Shown: positions 30,311 to 43,767 of the stretch, piece by piece | Numbering within the stretch: the first letter of the stretch is position 1 | Layout: each line of letters begins with the position of its first letter | Assembly (NCBI RefSeq): GCF_000715075.1 | Contig: NC_134089.1 | Span: 106,833,157 to 106,897,156, forward strand | Direction of reading: 5' to 3' | From: Nicotiana tabacum | Taxonomy: Eukaryota; Streptophyta; Magnoliopsida; Solanales; Solanaceae | Length of the DNA stretch: 64,000 nucleotides | The notes under the pieces: model-generated | Database searches by the model: none | What the model was told of the DNA's origin: nothing | The model's input: only the letters and a program-made list of their open reading frames with translations | Program-made: the position numbers and the translations under genes

Positions 30311-32395
30311 TATAAAGCCTCATTTCGTTAGCTTTAAATATATATTTTTAATTCAGCGACTCTGTTTGATTATCGAAAGTGGTTACTATTAAGCGTGGTG
30401 GTGCTGCTACAATGTATTTTTTATTTTAGGTATATATATAAACAAGTAGCAACTACAATGTGGAGTAAGCAAAAAATAATTAAAAAAAAAAAAGACTTAA
30501 ATGGACCAAACCCCAAGGGAATTAGAGGGGTAAAAGCCTTCTTTTATGGGAAGGGTTGGGTAAACGAAATTTGTCTTAGAAAGTAAAGAGGGTAAAAGGA
30601 GGTTTAAGCAAGAAGTCCAAAGCAACTTAATTGCTTCAGGAATTAGGCAAAACAGAGAACGCAAAAAGGCATAAAAATTCAAGGTTTTGCAATTTGGCAT
30701 TCTCGAAACCCAGGTACTCAACTCTTCCAAATTCCTATGGTTATTATCTCTAGGTGAAAGTTTAGTCAAAACCATTAAGTTCCCATTCTATGAAAATATT
30801 TTTATACGTAAGTTTAACTATTCATTGAAATGAATTGATAGAGCTTTTGAGGTTCATATTTTAGAAGTTTTCTTTGAATGCCCGTATGATAAAAGTTTTT
30901 CTTTTAGTTAGTGCCAAAGTTAATTGAGAGATTTTTTTGATATCTAGTATTTAATTTTAGAATACATAATTGATGTATCCTTCACTGGATCCATTTGGGT
31001 GTAAATGTATATATACATTATAAGTTACAGAATTGATGTTATGGGTCTAGAACCAAATATTCATAATGAGATCACTTTATCTATTCGTAAAGTCAGTTTA
31101 CTTGAATTCATGACCTCATCATTTATATACCTTTGTGGAAGAATGATAAGATTTAGTTGAGAATTTTACTTGAATCAGTGAGGTGAGAGTTTCTAGATTT
31201 ATAGCTAAGTTACAACGAGTAAAGACTTAATAGCTTATGACATGGTTAAGCCTATTATTATAGATTTCGAGTTGTCGAATACTCGAAAAACTTGAAGAGA
31301 CGAATTGCAATTAAAGTTTTGAAGTGAGTTAAGGCTCACTCTCCTAGTAGGGAATTACATCAGAATCCTCGTGCTCCATATTGTTCTATAAATTTAAGCC
31401 ATTTCTTCTTGTACTCTATTATTCATTGCACTCCATTCTTATTCAGTACTATTTTATATGTAACGGAATTACCTGCTTACTTGTATTACCATTTGTTACA
31501 TACCTTTATTTGTGATATTTATGTTCAGTTTAGTTTCAGTTTCAATAATTTATTCATTCATTAATATGATCACGTTTAGAAGGGAGAGCTAGCCGTCATC
31601 CCCTTGCGTGAGTGTCATCAAGGCCAGGATCAGCCACCCCATGATCATAGGGGCTATTGTTTATTGGGGAGATCGGCCAACACTCCCCCCTGCGTGTTGC
31701 TAGATCTCACGTACGTAGGGCCATTATGTGTAACTTAAATTCTATTTTAGTTTAACTATTATTTTAAAGTTTCAGCTTCAGTTATCTGTTTACATGTTTA
31801 GCTTACAGTTTTAGTCTTCAGCCTATTATAAGTTTTATAACCTTAAACTGCTTACACACTTTATGTGGATATCTTTTCTTCTTGTCATGCTTATCCCAAA
31901 ATGTCTCTCGCCGCTTTCTTAGGAAGTAGACTATGAGACTCGCTAGGTATGTCGTCATGATATTTTTCTTGTGAAGGCCTGCTTTTATTTTTCATGGATG
32001 CAGATGTTGTTGATCACGTCCCTGACACTATAGGATAGGACTAGATTTCAGCCCAGCATTTCCCTCTTCTCTTCTCGGTGGGGACTCATAATATTTATTT
32101 GCATTATTTTAGCGTTTAGGGGTATGCCCCAAAGCCGTAAATGTTCAGTATTCCTAGAGGCACATGACTTAGTCTAGCGGGTATCATACATTTTTATTCT
32201 TATTTTAGTATTTTGTGGAGATTTATGACTTAGCTCTCAGTTTAAATTTAGTTTCAGTTAATAAATATGCCACAATATTGTTTTGGAATTAATTCAGTCA
32301 TCATGATTCTTAGTACAACTTAGTTAAGGGTTTACTCGACGTGTTGCTTAGATCAAATGCCAACCACGTCTTACCCCAACTTTAGGGGCATGAAA
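30311..32395 (+). repeat. Family B 3' LTR
   Basis: It starts at the sequence ATAAAGCCTCATTTCG, where TGTAAAGCC is the usual opening, and ends near TTTAGGGGCATGAAA, where ...GTGACA is usual; both ends are mutated. A TATA-like ATATATATAAA lies near 30430-30442. The next sequence belongs to family C. Boundaries are accurate to within a few bases at best. Confidence 0.6.
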
Positions 32396-33281
32396 TCCCC
32401 CTTTCTTCTTCTTCACGGACACACCCCAAGACACGCGTTCACGGTGCACAAACAACCAGAGCTCCGTGATTGCGGCCATTCCTCACGATCGAATAGACCA
32501 ACTCCATAGTCACCCAAAACAGGCCTTCACGATCTCGGAACTTCTCACGCGAACGCGAATAAGAAAACCAGATACCTAAACATCAGCAATCCCACAAAGT
32601 CCAAAATGAAGCCGAACTTGATCCGAATCACACCCGAGGCCCTCAGGACCCCATCCAAATATATAAATAAGTCCTAAAATACAATACGAACTTAGTCGAG
32701 GCCTCAAATCGCATCAAATAACATTAAAAAACACGAATCGTACCCCAATTCAAGCCTAATGAAACTAATGGATTTCCAACTTTTACCATCGATGCCGAAA
32801 CCTATCAAACCAACTCCGATTGACCTCAAATTTTGCACACAAGTCATAAATGACACAACAAACCTATTTCAACTTTCGAAACCAAAATATGAGTCGGGTA
32901 ACCACAAAATCAACTCTCTGTCAAACTTCTCAACTTTCCAAACCTTCAACCTTCAACCTTCCAACTTTTGCCAATTCAAGCCACAATGACCTACGAACCT
33001 CAAATCAATATCCGGATACACTCTTAAGTCCAAGATTAGCATACGAAGCTGTCAGAACTATCAAAATTCCATCCCAGAGTCGTTTACACATAAGTTAACA
33101 TCCACTCAACTCTTTCAACTTAGGCTTCCAACCTTAGGACTAAGTGGCCCATTTCATTTCGAAACATCTGCAGAACCAAACCAACTGCCCGGTAAGTCAC
33201 ATAACAACAAACAAATATAGAATAAGTAATAAATGGGGGAACGAGGCTACAATACTCAAAACAACTGACCGGATCGTTACA
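32396..33281 (-). repeat. Gypsy family C 3' LTR, truncated
   Basis: The last ~890 bp of this stretch align with 62900-63990, the far part of the family C 5' LTR. Shared landmarks include CGAGGCCTCAAATC, ATGACACAACA, GGATACACTCTTAAGTC and the terminal GGATCGTTACA. The left part is missing; its place is taken by the family B LTR. Confidence 0.8.
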
Positions 33282-33470
33282 TTCTCCCCCTCTTAAACAA
33301 ATGTTTGTCCTCGAACGAGTCTATAATCACACATGGAGCCTCAAATAGGTATGGATAGCTGCTTTTTGTCTCCCACTCGGTCTTCCAAGTAGCCTCCTCG
33401 ACTGACTGACCTCTCCACTTCACTTTGACTGAAGCTATATTCTTTGATCTCAACTTTTGAATCTGCCAAT

Positions 33471-34503
33471 CTAAAATGGCTGCAGCTCCACATCATAAGT
33501 TAAATCCCCATCTAACTTAACCGTGCTAATGTCCAAAACATGAGACGAATTGCTAAAATACTTCCGTAGAATGGAAACATGAAATATGGGATGAACACTC
33601 GATAGAAAAAGTGGTAATGCAAGCTTGTAAGCCACCTCTCCAATCCTCTCCAGCTTCTCAAAAGGGTCAATGTACCAAGGGCTCAACTTGCCCTTCCCGA
33701 ACCTCATCACACCCTTCATGGGTGAAACCCTAAGAAATACATTCTCTCCCACCATTTAGGCAACATCACGAACTTTCCGATAAGCGTAACTCTTCTGTCT
33801 AGACTGTGCCATGCGAAGCCGATCCTGAATCAACTTGGCCTTGTCCAAATCATCCTGAACCAAATTAGTACCCAATAGCCTAGCCTCCCTCGGCTCAAAA
33901 CCACTCAACTAGAGATCGACACCGCCTCCCATATAAGGCCTCATACGAAGCCATCTGAATACTTGATTGGTAGCTGTTGTTGTTGTCAAACTCTGCAAGC
34001 TGTAGAAAATGGTCCCAAGAACCCCTAAAATCCATGACACAAGTGCGTAGCATATCCTCCAATATCTGAATGGTGTGCTCGGACTGTCCGTCCGTCTGAG
34101 AGTGGAATGTTATACTCAACTCAACCAGTGTGCCTAACTCTCGCTGCACTGCTTTCCAAAACTGAAATATGAACTGCGTGCCACAATCTGAATTAATGGA
34201 CATCGCTACACCGTGAAGGCGAATAATCTCGCGGATATAGATCTTAGCCAACTGCTCCGAAAAATAGGTAGTCCCAACTAGAATGAAATGTGCGGACTTA
34301 GTCAGCAGGTCTACAATCACCCAAATAGCATTAAATTGTTTCAAAGTCCATGGGAGCCCAATTACGGAGTCCATGTTCATACGCTCCCATTTCCACTTAG
34401 GAATCGCAAGCATCTGAAGCAAACTGCCCAGCCTCTGATGCTCATATTTCATTTGCTGACAATTCAAACACCGAGCTACAAACTCTACTATATATTTCAT
34501 CAT
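33471..34503 (-). pseudogene. Family C integrase and C-terminal tail
   Basis: 33895-34503 is a 202-codon frame with RCLNCQQMKYEHQR (zinc region end), WVIVDLLTKSAHFILV and SDCGTQFIFQFW (second catalytic region, with a cysteine where arginine or lysine is usual), then FHSQTDGQSEHTIQ. In the last segment the usual E-R after S is E-H, so the catalytic glutamate is kept. 33471-33755 continues with [18 protein letters not shown] and HPIFHVSILRKYF, but the chromodomain-like end is broken (33370-33470). Confidence 0.82.
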
Positions 34504-34734
34504 TTTCCTCCACGAATAGTGATGCCTTAAGTCCTAATACATCTTTACGACACCCAAATGAATGGAATACCGCGAACTATGGGCCTCTTCAAGAATCAAC
34601 TCACATATCCCATCCACATTGGGTACAAATATCCTACCCTGCATTCGCAACACCCCATCATCTCTAATAGAAACCTCTTTGGCATCACCATGCTGAACCA
34701 TGTCCTTAAGGACAAGAAAATTGGGGTCGTCATG

Positions 34735-35850
34735 CTAACGCTCTCTGATGCGATCATATAAACAAGACCGAGAAACCATGCAAGCTAAAACCTGACTAGA
34801 CTCCGAAACATCTAACCTTACGAACTGATTGGCCAAGGCCCAAACATCTGATGCAACTGGTCTCTCACCAACAGGAATATATGCAAGGCTACCCATACTC
34901 ACCGCCTTTCTACTCAAGGCATCGGCCACCACATTGGCCTTCCTCGGATGATACAAAATGGTAATATCATAGTCTTTTAACAACTCTAATAATCTTTGTT
35001 GCCTCAAATTTAGATCCCTTTTTCTTGAACAAGTACCGAAGGCTATAATGATCTGTAAATACCTCACAACACATGTCGTAGAGATAATGTCTCCAAATCT
35101 TCAATGCATGAATGATGGCTGCCAACTCTAAATTATGAAAGGGGTAGTTCTTCTCACAAGGCTTTAACTGGAATGAGGCATAAACAATCACTCTACCCTT
35201 CTGCATCAAGATACACCCAATACTAATCTAAGAAGCATCATAATGCACTTTATAAGAACCTGATGCTGAAGGCAAAACTAGAACTAGAGTTGTGGTCAAG
35301 GCAGTCTTGAGAGTCTGAAAGCTCTCCTCACACTCATCAGAGCACTGAATGGGGTACCCTTCTAGGTCAACCAGGTCAAAGGCGCTTCAATGGACGAGAA
35401 ACCTTCCACGAAGCGACAATAATATCCGTCCAAACCGAGAAAAATTTGAATCTCAGTAGCTAAAGATGGTCTGGGCCAACTATGAACCGCCTCAATATTT
35501 TTTAGATCCACCTTGATCCCCTCGCTGGACACCACGTGAACCAAGAACGCCAGCGAACTAAGCTAAAACTCGCACTTGGAGAACATAGCATAAAGCTTAT
35601 CCTCCCTCTATGTCTGTAGTACAATCCTCAGATATTGTGCATGCTTCTCCTGGCTACGTAAGTACGCCAAAATATCATCAGTGAATACTATGACAAATGA
35701 ATCAAGATATAGCTTGAGCAAACTATTCATCAGATGCATGAAGGTTGTTGGGGCATTGGTCAGCCCAAAAGACATCATAAGGAACTCACAGTGACCATAA
35801 CGCATCCTGAATGCCATTTTCAGAATATTAGAGTCTGGAATGTTCAACTG
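34735..35850 (-). pseudogene. Family C reverse transcriptase and RNase H
   Basis: 35608-35847 reads [28 protein letters not shown] (as two adjoining segments) and [14 protein letters not shown]. The RT active-site motif is F-T-D-D where Y-V/I-D-D or F-I-D-D is usual. 35362-35544 is the connection region (GYYCRFVEGFSSI). 34967-35209 and 34735-35067 are RNase H ([35 protein letters not shown]). The pieces lie in different frames. Confidence 0.8.
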
Positions 35851-36418
35851 GTGATACCAGGACCTTTAATCAATCTTAGAGAACACCTTAGCTCTCTGAA
35901 GCAGGTCAAATAAATCATCAATGTGCGACAAAAGATACTTGTTCTTAATTATAACTTTGCTCAACTATCTATAGTCAATGCACATTCGCATAGTGTCATC
36001 CTTCTTCTTCAAAAACAGAATCGGTATGCCCCAAGGCGACATACTTGGACTAATGAACTCCTTATCAAAAAGCTCCTGAAGTTGCTCTTTCAATTCCTTC
36101 AACTATGTTGGTGCCATACAATATGGAGGAATAGAAATGGGCTGAGTGCCCTGCACCAGATCAATACCAAAATCAATGTCCCTGTCGGGTAGCATGCTTG
36201 ACAGGTCTGCAGGAAACACATCTAAAAAAATCTCACACTATCGGAATAGAATCAATGGTAGGTATCAGTACCAACATCCCTCACAAAGGCCAAATATGAC
36301 AAACTCCCCTTCCCAACCATCAGTTGGGCTTTCAGATATGAAATCACCCTATTGGAATATAGTCTAGAGAACCTCTCCACTCTATCCTAGGTAACTCTAG
36401 AATCACCAACATCAAGAT

Positions 36419-36763
36419 CTAGGTGTGACAATCCAGAATAACATGCCATGGAGACAACCGATCCATGCCTAGAATCACGTCGAAATTAACCATGCTAAGC
36501 AATAAAAAATCAACTATCGTTTCCAAACCCCTAATGGTTACCACACACGACTGATAAAAATGGTCCACAATAATAGAATAATTCACCAACATAGATACAT
36601 GAACATGAGAAGATAAGGACTCACGAGGTATATCCAAATAATGGGGAAAATATGATGATACATATGAATAAGTGGAATTAGGGTCAAATAATATGGAAGC
36701 ATCACTGTGAAACATTGAGACAATACTTGTGATCACTGCATCAGAAGTAACGGCCTCTAGCAT
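36419..36763 (-). pseudogene. Family C aspartic protease
   Basis: The 114-codon frame contains ILFDPNSTYSYVS, the protease active site with asparagine in place of the usual glycine after D-P, and ends with FDVILGMDRLS. The substitution in the active-site loop makes activity doubtful even if the frame were joined to its neighbours. Confidence 0.8.
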
Positions 36764-36799
36764 GGCAGGAAAAGCATAACATCGTCTTGATTGCCACCT

Positions 36800-38280
36800 A
36801 ATCAGCCTCCTCCTCTAGGGCGACCTTTAGCTGCCTAAGCCATACGCTGAGCTGGTTTAGTGGGTGGTAAAGTAACTGGTGCAGAAGTCAGAGCCTGGAC
36901 CCTCTGTTGAACTAGACCTCCCAATAAACGGGGACAATACCTCCTCACTTGTCCAAACTGCCCCCACTCGTAGCAACTCTGATCCGTCAATGGTGGTGGA
37001 GACTGAATCAAACCCCGAGAACCAGAATAACTACTAGAAGAACCTGGTGCAGATGAACCCTGAACTGATGGAGCATGAGATGAACTTTGAGCTGGGAGGG
37101 TACTAAGAGATGACTGACCCGGACGAGTATTGTATGAACCATGGCTAGCTGGTGCACCATGATGAACCAGATGAGCCTTCTAAGCAGGCCTATAAGGACG
37201 ACCCCTGCTGTGATGGAACAGTCCTCCAGAACAAACACCGTTGAAACCACCCAAACCACGAGGCCTCTTGGTCTCCCACTCCTTACGCTCCTGACTATGG
37301 ACCTGCTCTAGCCGCCTAGCGATATCAACCACCTCATCGAAGCTAGCACTTGATGCAATATCCTGAGTCATGACAAAGCGCAGTCCATAGTTGAGGCTAT
37401 CAATGAACCTCCTAATCCTCTCTCTCTCTCTGTGGAAACTAACTAGATCGCGTGACGAGCTAACTCTGAAAATTGCATCTCATACTAGGTCACTAAGATA
37501 ACCTCTTGGCGTAGCTGCTCCAACTACCTATGTAACTCCTCCATGCAGGTTTGTAGACCAAACTTCTCTAAGAAGAGAATTGAGAACTCATGCCACGTAA
37601 GTGGTGCAGCGCTGGCTAGCCTACTCAACTCATAGGCCTCCCACCATCTAAAGGCTGCCCCCGACAGCTGAAAAGTACTAAATACGACTCCACTAGTCTC
37701 TAGAATACCCACCGTGCGAAGGATTCACTGGAACCTATCTAAGAAATCCTGAGCATCCTCTAACTCAATCCCACTGAATGCTGGAGGCCTGAGCCTCCCA
37801 AATCCCTCTAGCCTCTTCTGCTCCTCGACAATCATAGATGGACCCACCTAGGCCTAAGCAACTGCAACCAGATGGGTTGGTAGTACCCCCAATGTCTGAT
37901 GTCCCAAAACCACCTACTATAAGTACGGGCGGCGGAAGTTTGAGTACCTCCCCCAACTTGAAAAGTGGTTGGTGCGGCCGGAGTTGAAACTGTCTGAGCA
38001 AGGCTGGTGCATATAGTCAATATCTAGGACAAAGCCTCTTGAAGGCATGGAATCATCATGGGCACAACTAGTGCCTGAGCTGGTCCCACTAACTCAACCA
38101 CATCTGGTGTCTGCTCCTGAGTTGGAGCAAGTTGTGGCTCCATAGGTGCCACTCTAGCTGCTGCACAAGTTGCACCTCAGCCTCTACCGTGGCCCCTGTC
38201 TCTCGCAGTCCTAGCTGGTGGTACTTGTGACCGTCTTCCCTATCCGGTAGCACGTGTCCTCACCATCTGTGAGAGAATAG
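36800..38280 (-). pseudogene. Family C Gag
   Basis: Pieces include LSGAAFRWWEAYELSR and LTWHEFSILFLEKFG (37524-37712), then SFDEVVDIARRLEQV (37300-37350). The zinc knuckle region is at 36940-36985, where the expected C-x2-C-x4-H-x4-C reads C-x2-W with Q for H, so two zinc ligands are lost. N-terminal low-complexity sequence lies at 37765-38270. Confidence 0.78.
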
Positions 38281-38448
38281 AATAATAGAAGTTTAGTTTC
38301 CAGTATTAACAAATTCTCACGACAAATTGAGAAAAAGTGAAGTTTCCTAATGGTTTGGTAGCCTCTTGAAGATAAGTACAAATATCTCCGTTCCGATCTG
38401 CATGACTCTACTAAACCTGCTTATGCCTCATGAGACCTCTGTAACCTA

Positions 38449-38462
38449 GGCTCTAATACCAA
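38449..38462 (-). promoter_or_regulatory. Family C primer-binding site
   Basis: On minus TTGGTATTAGAGCC follows the 5' LTR end by a few bases. It is the tRNA-Met-type site with one C-to-T change. Confidence 0.8.
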
Positions 38463-38465
38463 CTT

Positions 38466-38516
38466 TTCATGACCCAAATCCCAGCCTACCGTGATGACGC
38501 CTATCGCATTACTAGG
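38466..38516 (-). repeat. Family C 5' LTR, inner piece (interrupted)
   Basis: The first ~51 bp of the LTR (plus-strand order) end at CTAGG (38512-38516), where the Ogre element is inserted. The LTR resumes after 60408. Adding both parts gives an LTR of about 3.6 kb. Confidence 0.82.
38512..38516. repeat. Target-site duplication CTAGG, left copy
   Basis: Recurs at 60409-60413 directly after the right Ogre LTR. Confidence 0.9.
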
Positions 38517-41500
38517 TGTCACGCCCCCTTTTTCCCTTTTTGCAGGGAAGTCTAGGTTTTGATATTCATGGGGGAACAACTCGTTTCCTTTTGGGAATTT
38601 GGGTATTTGAAGAGTCGCCACCTAAAGTATTATGGTGTGTTAGGGTACCTAGAGTAATTAACTCTTGTGACTAGTTTGCATTACCAGAGATTAAGGTAAG
38701 GACTCGAAATAACCTTGAGGGAAAGGTGTTAGGCACCCCTCGCTATCCGCAACGGTGGGTCACAACTGAACTTAAACTATATGAATTAGTCAATTATAAA
38801 ACAAGCAAGTACTTGCAAATAAAGTAGTTTTCCCCATGCATATATGATCAAGGAAGTTCAAATAATGAAAGGTAAAGAGATTTGGACCGCTTATGTATAT
38901 GTAAAGAAGGTTCAGGGAATTTAAATACATATGGGAATTGGGAAAGATGAGTCCTAGGCTGGTTAGCCTACATGATCATACCCATGCAATGCCCGGTAAT
39001 CACTACTCAATGAGGAGCTACACGTGACATTAGCGTGCAGGTCATCATATCCTTACTACCTTATTTCCTCCCCTTGGTCATGGCCCAAAGCGTTCTAGCA
39101 ACCTTAAGATATACCTTATGCGTTCACTACCCGTCTCTTCCTTGTGGCCCCTAGGTATTTAGTTCCTCTAATTTAGGTAGTTCTAGACTATCCTAAGGTA
39201 CTTAAAGGAGAAAAATCTAGGTGACAACCAAAACAATTAGGACTGGACCAAAGATAGAACAATTAAAGGCTCAAGTTTTACTCCATAAATAGAGCAAAAA
39301 AGTGCACGTCTTAAACACTGTTTCAGATATTTAAGAGAAGCCCTAGAACAGGATATCTAGGTGAGCGGAGAATATGTAGTATTGAGTTAAGACCAAAGTG
39401 TCAAAGACCTATTCAGTTTGCCTACTGAATTTTCAGAACCTGTTGAATCTGGGTAGTCACAAGAAGCAAAGCAGTTTCACAGTGTTTTTATTAGACATTG
39501 ATTACCTATAGGCATGCCTAGGCGTAATACCTTATACACATGCTATATAAATGCAATTAGAATTCTGCGAGCCATTTTTAAAATAGTTTGAGTTTATTAA
39601 GTCCTATAGACATGCTGTTCTAGGTGCTGAATAACTGATTTTAGACTTACAAATGTCGGCAGCTAAATGCAGAAACTGGTCTTAGAATCCTATAAACATG
39701 GCATCTAAATGCAGTGATTAAAACATGATGATGATTGACTTGAACATTGTCAATATGCAGAATCTGATCTTTTTCAGGCAAGACTGATTAATTTTAAAAC
39801 CCCTATAAGTATGGTATCTAAGTGAATGTCGCAGCAAACTTACAAGCATGTTATTAGAATGCAGGATTGATTTTTTGAATCCTATTGGCATGATGTCTAA
39901 GTGAAAAAATATTATAATAGCTTATAGGCATGGTATCTAGATAGACAAGATATTGTAACAACCTATAGGTATGGTATCTAGATAGACAAGATATTGTAAC
40001 AACCTATAGGCATGGTTTCTAGGAATGTAAACATTGTTTTAAAATCCTATAGGCAGGATATCTACCCATTTCCCAACAAATGTGTATAATAATCCCTCCC
40101 AGTTTACTAATTTCCCCAATATCTGTTTACAAAGATTATTATTATAGCCCATAAATGAATTTACATAATGAATAAAAACTATACTATAGGGGAGCCTAAA
40201 ATAGGCCTACAGTGAATCCTGGAAATACTAGGCCTTCAAACAGCCCTAGATGCCATAGCCTCATGATGTCCAATAATGGTATCCTAGTGTGTCAAAGTTC
40301 CCAAGGGCCTCAGGGACCCCGGGCAATGCTCACACCAAGATCCTTTTGAATAGAAGAGTAGTTATGTGCAGTGTGGAAGGGCCAGCCCCAGTGTGCCAAA
40401 GTTCAGAGGAATCTCATGGACCCCTAGGTAGTGCACACATTGGAGGGGCGGAACTTAAGTAATCTAGGAGTGGAAATGAGAGTGCTCAACATAGTTGGAA
40501 TGACTTTTGGGAAAAACAGTATAGAGATAAGATCTTTAGGAGTGAAAATACTTTTAGAAGTAGCAGTAGTTTAGAAAAATATGTTAAAAAGATGTTAAAA
40601 ACCCTTTGAGGGAAAGGAAGGTTCAGCAAGAAATAGTCTAGTCACAAAAATATCCTATTGCCCAACTTAAGTTTGTTAATTAGTCTGGGTAAACAAATAA
40701 TTGCACAAAAGGGAGCATGGATTGGGAACACAAGATGTTTAAAACAGGAGCATATAAGACGAATGGGAAGGTAGTCATGCTAATTAATAGGGACACAGAG
40801 CAGGCAGGAATTAATAAGACATATTGATCGCTCAGATCTTACTATCATACTTAGTGATAGGGTAAGCATGCTACTTAAGACTGCTAAGCAATACAAAAAG
40901 AGCCATAGAAATTCAGTCACACAAAGTAGCCATACTAGTTGGGGTTATAGGACAGGGGAGACACAAATAAAAAGGTTGTTCTAAGGCCATGTTGGATACT
41001 CAAATAGAATAGACAGGCTGATTAAAACAAGAGAAGGTGAAACTTGAGCATACTGGTCAAAGCAACAAACATAAAAGGACATGCAATTATGTACATAAGC
41101 AATTAAACTAGTGCACGAATAGACATGGATTTAACAGCTATAGAACAACAAGGAGCACATAGATTTGAATTTCAGAATGACATTGAGATAGAAGCAAACT
41201 AGTTAAGGAAGCAAATGCAGAAAATAGAGCAGGAAGGATGCAACAGTCTAGCCTTGGCTTTCAGCTGGCTAGACAAGCAATGAGCACAATAGCAGAAAGA
41301 GATATGAGAGGAAGTTTGTGTGTGTGTGTGTGTGTGTTTTGAACTAGTGTTTGTGTGTTTGAGAGGTAGAATAAGAGTGTATATATAGTACTTAGGGAGT
41401 AGAACAAATAAGGTAAAGAGAATCAGAATTCAATCAATTAAGGGCAATCACATAATCACAGAATCAATTTCCATGAGGGAGTCCATGATAGACCTCTTAA

Positions 41501-43174
41501 TTTGGGGGTAATCAGTTAACGGTCACAACATAAGGTTTAATTAAGACAAAGAATCCATAATCATGCCATATAAAGAGTCAATAAAAATTCCCAAACTTCT
41601 GTTCATTAGTTAAGGCAAATAAAATAGGGAAGCATGTCACAAATAAGGAAACAAATAAAATTTCCGCACACACAGTAATTTTAATAGGACTGTTAACAGG
41701 AATCAACCAGTAAAATCTTCAAAGAATATTGATTTTATTGGAAAGACTTATTCAGATTCCCTAAACAAAAATCAATTATGTAACCTCATAGAAATACCAG
41801 ATTTAACAAGAAAAACTGGTTCGAAGCCCTAATAGAGATCAATTAGGGCAAAAATCCCAAAGAATACTGGATTTAACAAGGAAAACATTTGAATCCCCAA
41901 AATAGAACTAGTTAGTACCACTGATTGCCAGAAATCAACATAATAAACGAAAGAAGAATAAATTAGTATAACCACTAGAAACGTCTAGGGTTCGAGCATT
42001 TGTGCAAAAATTAGTCAAATACGTAAAGAGATGAGCAGATTAAACATTGAAAGTAGAAAAAATTCTTTGAAGAAGGTTTGGGAAGAACCCTAGTTTTAGA
42101 AGAGAGTGACTAAGATCGAGATAGTTAGTAAAAACAGGAGATTTTCAAAGGAAAACACTTAATAATACTTGAATCACCTTGGATCTATAAAGATCTGTGA
42201 AGAATCGAACAACAGTGAACTAGGGTTTTCAAAAAATAGTACAGATGAAGAGAATCGGTTAAAAACTTATGGAATCCTTACTTACAAATGAAAGCAGCCG
42301 GAGACAGGCCAGTAAACGAGTTTCTAACAAGAATAGGTTGGCTTTCTTTAATAATCTTCAAAAGGACTCATGAAGTCGAAGAGCCATGGAGTATAGGAGA
42401 CTAGAGGTGGTCGGAGAAGGCACGAAAATACTATAGGAGGGAGGTTCTCACTGGTGACGGCGATTAGGGTTAGGGTTTAGGTGGAGAGTATCTGAGAGAG
42501 GAGGGAACAGATGACGGCGGGGAGGGGTGGGAAATGATTAGGGTTTGAAGGGGGTATATGGGTTTAATTAAGGTAAGGGGGATCTGGACCGTTGATCAAA
42601 ATGATCAACGACTAGGATAAGCCAAGGCATTGGGGTGGGTAGGCTCCTTAGGGTTAGATGGGATTTGGGCTTGGGTTTTGGGCTGGTTAAGTTTGAAATT
42701 GGGTCTTTTCTAGGGCTATATTTTAAATACTCGATTAATTTAGTAAATAAAATTTTATAAAATAATTTATAAATGATACAAATGTGATTTGGATGTGAAA
42801 AATATTTTAAAATTCTTACTTAATATTATAAAAATATGAAAAGTCATTTTCTATATGGATAATATAATTTTTCATATATATAGGCTATTGTTGCAAAAAT
42901 ACATAATTCTAGCCTAAAAATGCAAATGTGATTGTAAAAATATAATTAAAATATTTAAGGGTTTATATGGGAATAAAATAATTTCATAAAAATAATATGA
43001 GGAATAGTTATTGAATATTTGTATAAATAAAATACAGAAATAAATTAGTTTTCAAGTCCTTTAAAAATTATAGAAAAATTATAAAAATATTTGTGCATTT
43101 TTGTAAGTGTGTATTCAATATTTTGAAAGTATGTGTGCATATTTAAATATGTGAAAAAAAATTGGGCATCAACA
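38517..43174 (-). repeat. Ogre 3' LTR (left)
   Basis: It begins TGTCACGCCCCC and ends GGGCATCAACA. Compared with the right LTR it lacks about 90 bp near 40880 (present at about 58037-58125). It retains a 283-bp stretch (about 41898-42180) that in the right copy is replaced by foreign sequence. A (TG)n run lies at about 41313-41337. No gene is encoded. Confidence 0.92.
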
Positions 43175-43191
43175 GCTGCCCCTCTTTACCC
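43175..43191 (-). promoter_or_regulatory. Ogre polypurine tract
   Basis: On minus, GGGTAAAGAGGGGCAGC lies directly before the 3' LTR. It is a typical Tat-lineage tract. Confidence 0.85.
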
Positions 43192-43762
43192 AGAAAGGAT
43201 GAAAAAGTTTTCGGGTAAAGAAATAATGGCCAATTTTGACTGAACGAGATGTCTTGAAGAAATATAGGCCGAACCCTGGTCCTTGAGCTGCCTACATATC
43301 CCTGGTTTTACAGGAATCAGACCATGTGTAGTTCCTGATCCATTGGCGGAATATACCGATGAAGTCATTACAAGAACATACACGAGATTTTGGGATGGGC
43401 GATTATGATGAATGGTCAATTTGAGATAGTTGAAAGAACTGGAGTGAGTTAGCTCCTGGGATAGCGGTTGCTTACCGGTCACCTGCAAATAAAGAGACAC
43501 TACAAACATGCAAAAATTTAAACATGATGCAGATTCCCTTTAGACCATGAAAATTGTCTTCGGACGGTTAAGGACGACGTCCTCAGACCATGATGTCCTG
43601 GGCCATGAAGTGTTCAGTGAGTGATTCGCAGGCCATGAAATGATGTTTTCGGGTCAATGAAGATGGTGCCTCCGAACCATGACGCCCTTGAATAATGATA
43701 TGCAAATTTGAGAGATCCTTAGGCCATGGCATGGTGTCTTCCGTCTATGAGGATGATGCCTT
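43192..43762. other. Ogre 3' non-coding zone with degenerate repeats
   Basis: It contains loosely repeated ACCATGA/GGCCATGA phrases with GATGCC/GATGTC between (43540-43760). At 43260-43340 there is a stretch (CCGAACCC, GAGCTGCCTAC, GGAATCAG) that reappears in diverged form at 48135-48200. The frame 43186-43509 shows no family motif and is not called. Confidence 0.6.
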
Positions 43763-43767
43763 TAGAC
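43763..43767. repeat. Target-site duplication TAGAC, left copy
   Basis: Recurs at 46520-46524 directly after the solo LTR. Confidence 0.88.

Larger units (their letters stand above)
25380..32395 (+). mobile_element. Gypsy family B, degenerate chromovirus-like element with 3' LTR
   Basis: It runs on the plus strand in the order Gag, protease, RT, RNase H, integrase, chromodomain-like tail, purine tract and 3' LTR. All coding parts are broken by many stops and frameshifts. No matching 5' LTR is seen to the left. Orientation is opposite to the gypsy elements on either side. Confidence 0.82.
33282..38465 (-). mobile_element. Gypsy family C internal region
   Basis: This internal region runs from the polypurine tract (33282-33294, AAGAGGGGGAGAA on minus) to the primer site (38449-38462). 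Minus-strand order is Gag, protease, RT, RNase H, integrase, chromodomain-like tail. All parts carry stops or frameshifts. Its 5' LTR begins at about 38466 and is split by the Ogre element. Confidence 0.85.

Noticed and set aside
43186..43509. 107-codon minus-strand frame next to the Ogre polypurine tract
   Set aside because: It overlaps the polypurine tract and a diverged internal repeat, and has no motif. Treated as a chance frame.
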